Positions 1 through 8,535 of a DNA stretch of 64,000 nt are shown piece by piece. Position 1 is the stretch's first letter; every line of letters begins with the position of its first letter. The notes beneath the pieces were generated by a model. The model ran no database searches and was not told where the DNA came from. It worked only from the letters and a program-made list of their open reading frames with translations. The position numbers and the translations under genes are program-made. Source of the stretch: Mangrovimicrobium sp033283385 (GTDB taxonomy: Bacteria; Pseudomonadota; Gammaproteobacteria; Pseudomonadales; Halieaceae); NCBI GenBank assembly GCA_033283385.1, contig JAWMQQ010000002.1, forward strand, positions 744,001 to 808,000, written 5' to 3'.

Positions 1-2
1 AC

Positions 3-695
3 TGGAGCGAAACGGATGACAGCGAGTTCTCCAAGCGACGCGAGGACAGCAACTTCGCCAATGTCGACTGGGACAAGACGCTCGCCTACTGCCGCACCCC
101 GTCGTCCAACGGCATCACCATTCGCGTCGCGGAAAACCCCGGCGACCCCGGTATTGCGCCGGAAGACTACGAGTCCTTCCGGGACAAGCTGATCGCGGAC
201 CTCGAAGCCCTGTGCGACGAGAAGACCGGCGAGCGCATCATTACCGACATCCTGAAGCGGGAGGAGTACTTCCCGGGCGAGTACATGGATCACGCTGCCG
301 ACCTGACGCTGGTGCTCCGCGATTTCGGATTTGTATCCATCCGCAACATCGAGCCGGTGGTGATGGCGCGCGACGTACCGGCCGGCACACACCACCCCGA
401 TGGCATTTTCCTCGCCGGCGGCAAAGGCATTGCCGAGGGCGTCGAGGTGGATCGGCTGGATATCGTCGACGTGGCCCCGACCCTGCTGTACAGCATGGGC
501 CTGGCGGTGCCGGAAGATTTCGAAAGCACCGCCGCTGCGGATTTCTTTACGCCCGAGTATCTCAAGTTCAAACCGGTCAAGGTCGGCGAGAAGACGCTGT
601 CGGTCAAGGACGGCGATGCCGAGATCGAAGAGATCAGCGAGGACGAGAAGGACAAGATCATGGAGCAACTGAAAATGCTGGGCTACATGGAGTAA
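3..695 (+). CDS. Alkaline phosphatase superfamily (type I phosphodiesterase/nucleotide pyrophosphatase) protein, C-terminal part
   Basis: The reading frame is open from the window edge, so the N-terminus with the metal-coordinating nucleophile is missing and only about 230 residues are seen. The segment GTHHPDGIFLAGGKGI matches the metal-binding His region near the C-terminus of phosphodiesterase/nucleotide pyrophosphatase members of the alkaline phosphatase superfamily. It is followed by DVAPTLLYSMGL and a closing LKMLGYME, both typical of that family's end. Substrate cannot be told: phosphodiester, phosphomonoester and sulfate ester hydrolases share this fold. It lies 46 bp upstream of the amidohydrolase in the same direction and probably belongs to the same transcription unit. 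Confidence 0.8.
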   Translation, partial: WSETDDSEFSKRREDSNFANVDWDKTLAYCRTPSSNGITIRVAENPGDPGIAPEDYESFRDKLIADLEALCDEKTGERIITDILKREEYFPGEYMDHAADLTLVLRDFGFVSIRNIEPVVMARDVPAGTHHPDGIFLAGGKGIAEGVEVDRLDIVDVAPTLLYSMGLAVPEDFESTAAADFFTPEYLKFKPVKVGEKTLSVKDGDAEIEEISEDEKDKIMEQLKMLGYME

Positions 696-741
696 CTCCA
701 TCGTTGCGACAGGCACACATTCAATGACAGGAGCGAGAGCT

Positions 742-1887
742 GTGAAAACCTACAAGATTATCGATTGTGATGGACACGTGGCAGAACCTTACAGCCTGTA
801 CGAGGACTACTGTGACCCCGAATTCAAGGGGAGGGCACCCAAGCCCATAGTCAAGGATGACGGCACTCGCGCCGTGATCATCGACGGCACCGAGTACCCC
901 GCTTTTATCAAGTTTGGTGGTCGTGCACTGGGCAAACTCGATAGTGACGATATCGTCCGCCCGGTGCAGAAGCCCCTGGTTTCCGAGGGCGGTGTCGACG
1001 GCAACGTGCGCTTGAAGGACATGGACATCGAGGGGATCGACGCCGCGATCATCTTCCCCAGTGGCGCCGCCAGCATGTGTGCCATCCAGGACCCGCAGCT
1101 CGAGAGCGCGATGTACCGCGCCTACAATCGCTGGCTTGCCGAGTACTGCTCGCCGGATACCGATCGCATCAAGGGCAACATCCTGATTTCCCTGCGTCAT
1201 GTGGACCTGGCCATCGAGGAAATCCACCGGGTCGCAAACGAGGACTGGGTAGGCGGTATCGTGATTACGCCGCACATCGACAACTACAACCTCGACCACC
1301 CGCGCTTCCACCCGCTGTGGGCGGTTGCGCAGGACTACGACCTGCCCATCTGCATCCACGCGGGTTCCGGCCGCCCGCCCTACGGTATGGGCACGGACGA
1401 GGCGTTTGGCTGCCATATGCTGCGCCACCTCATGACCCACCCTTACGAGCAGCAGCGCGCCATGGCCACCATCATGGGCGGCGGCGTATTCGATTTCTTC
1501 CCGCAACTGCGGGTCGGGTTTATCGAGTCCGGCATCGGCTGGGTACCCTGGTGGCTGGACCGGATGGACCGCGAGATCGACCTGCTGAACGCGCACACCC
1601 CGTTCATGAAGCGGCATCCGCACCAGTACATGGAAGACGGCCAGTGCTTTGTCAGCTGCCTGCCGGAGGAAGCGTGCATCGAGGGGACCATCGAGCAGAT
1701 CGGCGACGCCGGTATCGTCTTCGCCTCGGACTACCCCCACTGGGACTGCGGCTTCCCCGAGACGGTGGAGCGTATCGAGAAGCGCAACCTCAGCGAAACC
1801 GTCAAAAAGCACATTTTCGAAACCAATGCCCTGAAATTGCATACGCGGTTTTCGAGCATTGTTGAAAGCGCAAAGAAAGCATCCTAG
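742..1887 (+). CDS. Amidohydrolase family 2 (metal-dependent TIM-barrel hydrolase/decarboxylase)
   Basis: The protein opens with IIDCDGHVAEP, the DxH metal-binding motif of amidohydrolase-2 (PF04909) TIM barrels. It has the later barrel features HAGSGRPPYG, the strand-loop GFIESGIGWVPWWLDRM and ASDYPHWDCGFPE, the conserved C-terminal Asp region. The family includes decarboxylases and C-C or C-N hydrolases of cyclic compounds; the substrate is unknown. I chose GTG at 742 (381 aa) because AGGAG at 729-733 sits 8 bp upstream; an in-frame ATG at 724 has no good ribosome site. It is followed after 33 bp by the acyl carrier protein gene. Confidence 0.88.
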   Translation: MKTYKIIDCDGHVAEPYSLYEDYCDPEFKGRAPKPIVKDDGTRAVIIDGTEYPAFIKFGGRALGKLDSDDIVRPVQKPLVSEGGVDGNVRLKDMDIEGIDAAIIFPSGAASMCAIQDPQLESAMYRAYNRWLAEYCSPDTDRIKGNILISLRHVDLAIEEIHRVANEDWVGGIVITPHIDNYNLDHPRFHPLWAVAQDYDLPICIHAGSGRPPYGMGTDEAFGCHMLRHLMTHPYEQQRAMATIMGGGVFDFFPQLRVGFIESGIGWVPWWLDRMDREIDLLNAHTPFMKRHPHQYMEDGQCFVSCLPEEACIEGTIEQIGDAGIVFASDYPHWDCGFPETVERIEKRNLSETVKKHIFETNALKLHTRFSSIVESAKKAS

Positions 1888-1920
1888 GCATCCGTCATAC
1901 AGGCATAACGAGGTTAGAAA

Positions 1921-2217
1921 ATGGGAAACATGCAGCAAGCCGTCAATACCGATGAAATCGTGTCACGCGTATCCAGCGTCCTGGCCGATATGACGGGCGA
2001 TTGGGATATCGATTACGAGGGCGAAATCAACAGGGAAACACGCCTGATTGGTGATCTGGCTTTCGAGTCTATCGATATTGTGCAGTTGGTCGTGGCTATC
2101 GAGGGCGAGTTCCAGAAGCGCGGGATTCCCTTCGAGAAACTGCTCATGATCGATGGTCGCTACGTCGATGACCTCACAGTGGGAGATATGGCCGATTTCC
2201 TGTCAGCGAACATGTAG
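1921..2217 (+). CDS. Stand-alone acyl carrier protein
   Basis: This 98-residue acidic protein has LAFESIDIVQLVVAIE, an ACP helix-2 motif in which the Ser of ESID would carry 4'-phosphopantetheine (DSL in AcpP). The length and predicted four-helix layout fit a discrete carrier protein. The start has GAGGTT six bases upstream. It is not the fatty-acid AcpP, which is shorter and lies in the fab cluster; being among an amidohydrolase, hydrolase, methyltransferase and SDRs suggests a carrier dedicated to a specialised acyl or amino-acyl intermediate. No ketosynthase, adenylation domain or phosphopantetheinyl transferase is visible in the window, so loading must come from elsewhere. Confidence 0.9.
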   Translation: MGNMQQAVNTDEIVSRVSSVLADMTGDWDIDYEGEINRETRLIGDLAFESIDIVQLVVAIEGEFQKRGIPFEKLLMIDGRYVDDLTVGDMADFLSANM

Positions 2218-2274
2218 TTGCTGCACGTCAGTGCACCAGCTTCGATGTTTGTGACCGGATAGGCGTGGTCTGAT

Positions 2275-3216
2275 ATGCCGCATCTAATCGCCAACGGCGC
2301 CAAGATCTTTTACCAGCAGGTGGGCGAAGGCCCCGACGTGGTATTGGTCCATGGCCTTGCCACCAACCGGGCATTCTGGTTTCCGCATGCCCTGCAGGCG
2401 TTGAAGGATGATTGCCGCGTGACGATGTTCGACCTGCGCGGCCATGGCTACAGTTCCATGCCCGTGAACGGTTACACATCGGCGGATATGGCTGATGACC
2501 TGGCCGTGCTGATGGATCACCTGGGCATTGAAGATGCCTACCTGGTCGGTCACAGCTTCGGCGGCGTGGTTGCGCTGCAATACGCTACCCGCCACCCGGA
2601 GCGCGTGAAAGGCCTGGTGATTGCGGACAGCAGGGTGCACTCGGTGCAGCCGTCCCAGCGTATCGCCGACCAGCCGGAGTTGCATGGGCTGGAAAAGGAG
2701 CTGGTGAAGGACTCCGCGGAGGATTTGCGGGAAGAGCCCCACATCGGCATGCGACTGCTGGAGGAACTCGCACGGCAAAAGGTGAGAAACGGTGGCGCCA
2801 GCGCTCACGAGGGGTTCAATCCCTTCGGCGGTATGGGCAAGGGTGAACGCTCTGCCAAGCTGTGGTTGAAACTGCTGGATACCACTTCCGCACGCGGTGA
2901 CATACGTGACTCCGCCGGCCTTACGGTCGAAAGGATCGATGCCTTCCAGAAGCCCATGCTCCTGATCTATGGGGAGCGGTCGCGGTGCATCGAGACTTGC
3001 AGGCAGTTGCAGCAGCGGCTGCCCAACACCGATACGATCATCGTGCCCGGTGTCGGGCATTTTCACCCGATCACCCGGCCGCGTTACTTCACCAATGCCG
3101 TGCTCGATTTCATCGGTATTGCGAAACTTGGGGAAGAAGCGCGTGGCAGCGATGCGCCGTTTGGTCCCGGCTTCGCAAGACGGCAGGGCCGGCAGCAGGC
3201 GGGGTGGGTGGAATGA
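2275..3216 (+). CDS. Alpha/beta hydrolase
   Basis: A cytosolic alpha/beta-hydrolase fold of 313 residues. The oxyanion-hole motif VHGLATN lies at about residues 25-31, the nucleophile elbow GHSFGG at 92-97 (Ser94), and the catalytic His region VPGVGHFHP near the C-terminus. There is no signal peptide. Directly after the ACP gene (57 bp), it could act as a thioesterase releasing product from the carrier, or as a C-C or ester hydrolase. That role is inference only. The C-terminus runs about 40 residues past the catalytic His with a basic, Gly/Arg-rich tail. Confidence 0.85.
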   Translation: MPHLIANGAKIFYQQVGEGPDVVLVHGLATNRAFWFPHALQALKDDCRVTMFDLRGHGYSSMPVNGYTSADMADDLAVLMDHLGIEDAYLVGHSFGGVVALQYATRHPERVKGLVIADSRVHSVQPSQRIADQPELHGLEKELVKDSAEDLREEPHIGMRLLEELARQKVRNGGASAHEGFNPFGGMGKGERSAKLWLKLLDTTSARGDIRDSAGLTVERIDAFQKPMLLIYGERSRCIETCRQLQQRLPNTDTIIVPGVGHFHPITRPRYFTNAVLDFIGIAKLGEEARGSDAPFGPGFARRQGRQQAGWVE

Positions 3217-3328
3217 GAGCCATACCGTTACTGATGCACGTCCGGTGCGCGGTCGCCGGGAAAGTATTGATACATGGGAATTCCGAATCAGCCTCGCATT
3301 CTTGCGAAAAAATTGAAGAGATGTAGCC

Positions 3329-4342
3329 ATGACAAACAACATCGAAGAAAACTTTGTGCAGGATGAACTGCAGCCCGTAGACTTGCGCGAGCTGGAGGAC
3401 CTGCTCGTGGATGACGAGAATATCGATACATCCTACGAACCGTTTTCGCGTGAGCCCCAGTACATCAACGCCAACCGCGACCTGATACAGACGCTTCCCA
3501 TCGACAAGACCACGCGGATCGTTGACCTGGCCTGCGGCACCAGCACGATGACCGGCCTGATGCTGGAGAAGATCTACGGCGATGGCAATTACAAGTCGGG
3601 CTCCGAGGATGCAGCCAACCCGCAGCGGATCATCGGTATGGACCTGTCCCGCGAATCCCTGCTGCACGGGCAGCAGTTTCTCGCCGGCAAGGGCTACCTC
3701 GTGGCGTCCGATCCCCAGAGAGTACCGATGGCGGAGCCGCATATGCACACGGTCGACCTGCTGGAAGGCAGCGCCGATTGCCTGCCCCTGGTCGACGACT
3801 GCGCGGACTTCTCCATCATGGGCAACGCCATCCAGTTGATCGACAACCTGGACGGCATGTTTTCCGAACTCAACCGGATCCTCGTTCCCGGCGGGCGCTT
3901 CGCCTTTAACACCTCTTTCTATGCGGGCACCTATACCCCGGGTACGGAGCACATCTACGTCAACTGGATGCAGGAGGCGCTGGCTTATATCAAGGGCCGT
4001 GACGAGATCCTGAAGGCGGCCGGCCACCCCGGGGTCAAGCGCCAGCGCGGCAATGCGGCAAGGGCTTTCTCGAAGCCGTGGATGTCCCCCGATGACTACG
4101 CCGCCAAGCTCGAGCAGCACGGCTTCACTATCGAAGTCAGCTACGAGCGGACCGTCATGCTCGACCAGCGCTGTTTCGAGACCATCGGCGCCTATGCCGG
4201 TCTCGCCAAGGTGCTGCTCAGCGGATACCCGGTCAAACTCGCCTGTGAAGCACTGGAAAGGGCCGCGGCACCGACCCTGGAAAAAGCGAACATGCCGCAG
4301 GTGCCGCGCTACTGGCTGGAGGTCGTTGCCCGCAAGGGATGA
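3329..4342 (+). CDS. Class I SAM-dependent methyltransferase
   Basis: This 337-residue protein has a Rossmann methyltransferase core: motif I IVDLACGTST at about 64-73, a loop IIGMDLSRESLL (acidic motif II), ADFSIMGNAIQLIDN (motif IV region) and LNRILVPGGRFAFNT (motif VI). The first 50 residues are an acidic, probably flexible extension. No target-specific domain is recognisable, so the substrate is unknown; small-molecule or acyl-linked O/C-methylation is the family norm. It lies 112 bp after the hydrolase and 21 bp before the first SDR, so it is probably in one operon with them. Confidence 0.85.
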   Translation: MTNNIEENFVQDELQPVDLRELEDLLVDDENIDTSYEPFSREPQYINANRDLIQTLPIDKTTRIVDLACGTSTMTGLMLEKIYGDGNYKSGSEDAANPQRIIGMDLSRESLLHGQQFLAGKGYLVASDPQRVPMAEPHMHTVDLLEGSADCLPLVDDCADFSIMGNAIQLIDNLDGMFSELNRILVPGGRFAFNTSFYAGTYTPGTEHIYVNWMQEALAYIKGRDEILKAAGHPGVKRQRGNAARAFSKPWMSPDDYAAKLEQHGFTIEVSYERTVMLDQRCFETIGAYAGLAKVLLSGYPVKLACEALERAAAPTLEKANMPQVPRYWLEVVARKG

Positions 4343-4363
4343 TTAGCGGGCAGCAGTACAGAC

Positions 4364-5158
4364 ATGACAACAGACAGACGCATATTGCAGGGGCAGGTGG
4401 CAATCATCACCGGGGGCAGTGTCGGCATCGGCCGCGCCGCGGCGCTTTGCCTGGTGCAACACGGCGCCGCCGTCGTGCTGGTGAGCCGCAATCCCCAGCG
4501 GATAGAGGACGCCTGCGCCTGGCTGTTGCAGCAGGCACCGGCTGCCGATGTGCTCGGGCTCGCACTGGACGTCAGCAACGAGGCGGACATGCAGGAAATG
4601 GTTGACAGGACACTGGAGCGCTTCGGTCGCGTCGATGTGTTGATCGCCTCCGCCGGGATATTGCGCGCGGGTGACGGGCAACTGCGCACAGTCGCACAAA
4701 TGAGTAGTGAAGAGTGGGACCAGGTTCTGGACATCAACCTCAAGGGAACCTACCTCAGCAACCGGGCCGTACTGCCGGCCATGATGAAGCAGGGCTCGGG
4801 CCAGATCATCAACGTCTCGTCGACATCCGGCCGCAAGGGCTACGCCTATGATTCTGCCTACTGCGCGTCGAAGTTTGCCGTGATCGGGTTGTCCGAATCG
4901 CTGGCGGAAGAGGTGAGGCCCCACGGAATACGTGTACAGATGCTGCTGCCGGGGGTGATCGATACGCCTATCTGGGGTCAGAACGGACCGATACCCAAGC
5001 CGGTCGATGTATTGCCGGTAGAGCGCGTTGCCGAATTGCTCAGCTTCATGGTGCGCATACCCTCGGATGCCGTCTGCCTGGAAACCGTGGTCGAACCGCA
5101 TCGCGTGCGCGAGAAGCCGGCCTGGCTGGGGCGTTCCCATGCGGCGGTTGAACTATAA
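4364..5158 (+). CDS. Short-chain dehydrogenase/reductase (first of a tandem pair)
   Basis: A classical SDR of 264 residues. The cofactor loop TGGSVGIG is at 16-23, the catalytic Ser is in NVSSTSG (about 152-154), and YCASK places Tyr166 and Lys170. The usual NNAG is ASAG (95-98). It begins 21 bp after the methyltransferase stop. It closely resembles the next gene in shared stretches such as EADMQEM, AGILRA, EEWD and NLKGTYLSN, pointing to a tandem duplication. Many SDRs of this type reduce or oxidise a 3-oxo/3-hydroxy acyl group, which would suit the nearby ACP and CoA-transferase. Confidence 0.9.
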   Translation: MTTDRRILQGQVAIITGGSVGIGRAAALCLVQHGAAVVLVSRNPQRIEDACAWLLQQAPAADVLGLALDVSNEADMQEMVDRTLERFGRVDVLIASAGILRAGDGQLRTVAQMSSEEWDQVLDINLKGTYLSNRAVLPAMMKQGSGQIINVSSTSGRKGYAYDSAYCASKFAVIGLSESLAEEVRPHGIRVQMLLPGVIDTPIWGQNGPIPKPVDVLPVERVAELLSFMVRIPSDAVCLETVVEPHRVREKPAWLGRSHAAVEL

Positions 5159-5178
5159 ATGTGTGGATGGAGTAAGGC

Positions 5179-6003
5179 ATGAGTGATCAAAGCAGTCAAT
5201 TCCCGGCGCCGCTGGCGGGCAAGGTCGCCGTCGTAACCGGGGGTGCCGGGGGTATCGGTGCTGCGACCTGCCGGAGTCTCGCGGGGGGAGGAGCCAGCGT
5301 GGTAATTGCCGACCGCAGCCAATCGGCGGTGGACGCATTGCAGCAGGAGCTGGCGGTCGACTTCCCCGAGCAGAAGTTCGCCGGCCTCGCGCTGGATGTC
5401 ACCAGCGAGGCCGACATGGAGGAAATGGCTCGCCTGACCCAGGAACAGTTCGGCTCGATCGACTTCCTCGTAACCTGTGCGGGCATCCTGCGCGCGCCGG
5501 GAACCCTGCCCAAGCCGATGTTGCAGGTGGAGAGCGAGGAATGGGATATCGTCATCAACGTCAATCTCAAGGGTGTGTTCCTGAGCAACAAGGCGGTGCT
5601 GCCCGCGATGATGGCACAGCGTGAAGGTTGCATCATCAACGTGGCATCGACGTCCGGACGCCAGGGCAAGGCGCACGACTCGACCTATTGCGCTTCCAAG
5701 TTCGGTGTCATGGGCCTTTCCGAGTCGCTGGCAGAGGAGGTTCGGCCCTACGGTATCAAGGTACAGACCGTGCTGCCCGATGCCGTCGATACACCGCTGT
5801 GGGAACAGAACGGCCCGATCAAGCCGGAGCATGCGCTGGCCGCGGAACGGGTCGGCGAACTGATCCTGACCATGGCAATGCTGCCGGCCGATACCATTCT
5901 GGTCGCACCGGTGATCGCGCCCTTCAGGACCCGTCGCCGCAAGAAGAAAACGGCGTCCCCGGACGAGTCCCAGGCATCGATCGCTTCCAAAACAACTGCG
6001 TGA
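5179..6003 (+). CDS. Short-chain dehydrogenase/reductase (second of a tandem pair)
   Basis: A 274-residue SDR with glycine loop TGGAGGIG (20-27), LDVTSEADM, a CAG motif near 100-102, catalytic Ser in NVASTSG (near 157) and YCASK (Tyr170, Lys174). It carries a basic, Lys/Arg-rich C-terminal stretch (RTRRRKKK) absent from the upstream sister gene, possibly from divergence or for a partner interaction. It is 20 bp from the first SDR and 9 bp from the CoA-transferase, so translation is likely coupled. Two sister SDRs side by side could act in successive redox steps or as a heteromer; this is inference. Confidence 0.9.
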   Translation: MSDQSSQFPAPLAGKVAVVTGGAGGIGAATCRSLAGGGASVVIADRSQSAVDALQQELAVDFPEQKFAGLALDVTSEADMEEMARLTQEQFGSIDFLVTCAGILRAPGTLPKPMLQVESEEWDIVINVNLKGVFLSNKAVLPAMMAQREGCIINVASTSGRQGKAHDSTYCASKFGVMGLSESLAEEVRPYGIKVQTVLPDAVDTPLWEQNGPIKPEHALAAERVGELILTMAMLPADTILVAPVIAPFRTRRRKKKTASPDESQASIASKTTA

Positions 6004-6012
6004 TGTGGTGAT

Positions 6013-8430
6013 ATGAGTAAAGAAGAAAACAAGCAGGCCGCGCTCTCACACATTCGTGTCCTGGACCTGAGCCAGGGTGTGTGCGGGCCCTATTGTTCAA
6101 AACTGCTTGCCGGTTTCGGCGCGGAAGTGGTGAAAATCGAACCGCCGGAAGGCGACTACATGCGCTATCGCGGGCCCTTTGCGAACAAGCAGCCCGGTAT
6201 CGAGCGCAGCCTGACCTTTGCCTGGCTGAATACCGGCAAGAAAAGCCTGGTGCTGGACCTGCACAACAACCCGGACGATGTCAGCGAGTTCAAGCGCATG
6301 GTCGCGCAGGCCGACGTGGTCATCGAAGATCTCGGCTCGGTTGCGTTGGCAAAAATGGGCCTGGATTACATGGCGCTCAGCCAGATCAACCCCCGCCTGG
6401 TGATGACGTCGATCTCCAATTTCGGGCAGTTGGGGCCGTACAAGGACTTCGTCGCGGAAGAGATTACGCTTTACGCGATGAGCGCGCTGATGAATTCCAC
6501 TGGAGATAACGCGCGCGAACCGCTGAGTTGCGGCCCTGCTATCAGCCAGCAGAGCGCCGGCATGAAAGCGTATATCGCCACGCTGATGGCTGTGTACCGG
6601 ACCCGCAAGAGCGGAGTGGGCGACTGGGTCGACCTCTCGATACAGGAAGCGGCGCTCGATAATTTCGAGATCGGCATGGGCGAGTTCCTGCAGACCGGCA
6701 AGGTCGGCAAGCGCGGCAACGACGAGCACCCGCTTGTGCCGTGGCGGATTTTCCCTTGCAAGGACGGTTATGCGGCGATCATGGGCGGTCCCATCCGCAA
6801 CTGGCTGAATGCTGCGAAAGTCTTCGAAGAGCCCAGGCTGCTCGAGGAAAAATACGCCCACATGGAAGGGCGGATCAAATACCGCAACGATATTCGCGCC
6901 TATATGCAGCCCTGGCTGCTGAAGAACGAGAAAAAGGAAATTTTCCATACAGGCCAGAAACTGGGCATGGCCTGGGGTTACCTGGCCACCCTGCAGGACG
7001 TAATGGAATCCCCTCAGAATGCGGCCCGCGGCTTTTTCGTCGAGGTCGATCACCCGGAGATTGGCAAGTACCCCATGGTGGGTGCGCCGTTCCTGCCCTC
7101 AAAGACACCGTGGCAGCAGGGTCGCGCCCCCCTGCTCGGCGAGCACAGCGAAGAAGTGCTGTCCGCCTGGCAGGCGACTGCAGCCAACGACGCGGCGGCA
7201 GCCCCGGCCGTATCCGGTGGGGAGGTTTCTTCGCAACCGCTGGCCGGCTTGCGCATCGTCGACCTGACCCATGACTGGGCCGGGCCCCATGCGGCGCGCA
7301 TCATGGCGGATTACGGGGCCGAGGTTATCAAGATCGAATACCACACCCGGCTCGACGGAATGCGCGGTGCCTACCTCGATCGCATCAACGACCATGCGCG
7401 CTGGTGGCAGATAAACCGGAACAAGGGCTCGATTTCCCTGGACCTGCACGATCCGCGACAGCAGGAAGCGCTGAAAAAACTGGTCGCCGAATCAGACATT
7501 CTCATCGAGAACTCACGGCCCGGCGTGCTCGAGCGCTGGGGTCTCGGATACGACGTGTTGAAAGCGATCAAGCCGGATCTCATCGTGGTTTGCATGTCGG
7601 CCTATGGCGGCACCGGGCCGGAATCCCCCTATGCGGGGTACGGCGGTGCCATCGAGGCGCTCAGTGGCGTGCAGTCGCTGACCGCCTACGACCGGGATGG
7701 CGACCCCATGCGCGTACGCGAACTGGACGTGACCAACGGCATCATGGGCGCCTGCGCCCTGATGACAGCGATCATGTACCACCAGCAAACCGGTGAAGGC
7801 CAGTTTGTGGACGTGTCCGAGCGGGAATCATCCACCTGGATGATTGGCGAACACCTGCTCGAGCATGTGATCAACCATGAGCAGACCCTGCCCCTGGGCA
7901 ACCGCAGCGCGGAATTTGCACCCCAGGGTTGCTATCCCTGCGATGGCGAGGATCGCTGGATGGTGTTGACGATTCGCAGCGACGACGAGTGGCAGACGCT
8001 GTGCGACACCTGCGGCTTTACCGAGGCGAAGGCTGACAGCCGGTTCGCCACCCTCGAGGGTCGTCGTGAACACCACGATGAGATCGACCGGCTGATCGAA
8101 AGCTGGACGATCAAGCAGCAGAAACATGCGGCGATGAAGCGGTTGCAGGCGGCTGGGCTGGCCGCGGGTATCGTCGCCGACGCCCGCGATATCTCTGCGG
8201 ACGAACACCTCCTGGCACGTGAATGGTTCCAGTTTGACTACGCCAACGAAGGCAAACGATATCCCGGTTTTCCATTCCGGTTCGCACGCGGCGGCGGCGA
8301 GTTTGTCAAACGCGGACCGGACCTGGATGTGGACAACGAGGCGGTGCTGTGCGGATTACTCGATCTGCCACGCGACCTCCTTACGGTTATCGAGAACGAT
8401 GCGCTGGGAACGGCCTTTGATCTCGAATAG
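6013..8430 (+). CDS. Fused tandem class III (CaiB/BaiF-type) CoA-transferase
   Basis: This 805-residue protein is two complete family III CoA-transferase domains joined head to tail, at about 12-390 and 412-800, with an Ala-rich linker between. Each half starts with the family's N-terminal signature (VLDLSQGVCGPYCSKLLAGF and IVDLTHDWAGPHAARIMADY). The usual proteins are single domains of about 400 residues working as interlocked dimers. The Asp that forms the aspartyl-CoA anhydride is present in the second half (LDVTNG, Asp572). The matching place in the first half reads SQQSAG with Gln179. I infer one active and one structural half. It presumably activates a carboxylic acid of this locus as a CoA thioester. 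Confidence 0.92.
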   Translation: MSKEENKQAALSHIRVLDLSQGVCGPYCSKLLAGFGAEVVKIEPPEGDYMRYRGPFANKQPGIERSLTFAWLNTGKKSLVLDLHNNPDDVSEFKRMVAQADVVIEDLGSVALAKMGLDYMALSQINPRLVMTSISNFGQLGPYKDFVAEEITLYAMSALMNSTGDNAREPLSCGPAISQQSAGMKAYIATLMAVYRTRKSGVGDWVDLSIQEAALDNFEIGMGEFLQTGKVGKRGNDEHPLVPWRIFPCKDGYAAIMGGPIRNWLNAAKVFEEPRLLEEKYAHMEGRIKYRNDIRAYMQPWLLKNEKKEIFHTGQKLGMAWGYLATLQDVMESPQNAARGFFVEVDHPEIGKYPMVGAPFLPSKTPWQQGRAPLLGEHSEEVLSAWQATAANDAAAAPAVSGGEVSSQPLAGLRIVDLTHDWAGPHAARIMADYGAEVIKIEYHTRLDGMRGAYLDRINDHARWWQINRNKGSISLDLHDPRQQEALKKLVAESDILIENSRPGVLERWGLGYDVLKAIKPDLIVVCMSAYGGTGPESPYAGYGGAIEALSGVQSLTAYDRDGDPMRVRELDVTNGIMGACALMTAIMYHQQTGEGQFVDVSERESSTWMIGEHLLEHVINHEQTLPLGNRSAEFAPQGCYPCDGEDRWMVLTIRSDDEWQTLCDTCGFTEAKADSRFATLEGRREHHDEIDRLIESWTIKQQKHAAMKRLQAAGLAAGIVADARDISADEHLLAREWFQFDYANEGKRYPGFPFRFARGGGEFVKRGPDLDVDNEAVLCGLLDLPRDLLTVIENDALGTAFDLE

Positions 8431-8535
8431 ACAAATGGATGGCTGGAGGAAAATGGCCACACCATGTCCCTTCCGTGAAAGGGTACTGGTGAACATGGAC
8501 AAGCACACGAAGAACTATTCTTCGGATAAATAGGT

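Noticed and set aside
721..1938. 405-codon open frame on the minus strand
   Set aside because: It mirrors the amidohydrolase, which has conserved metal-binding motifs; no homology in the antisense frame.
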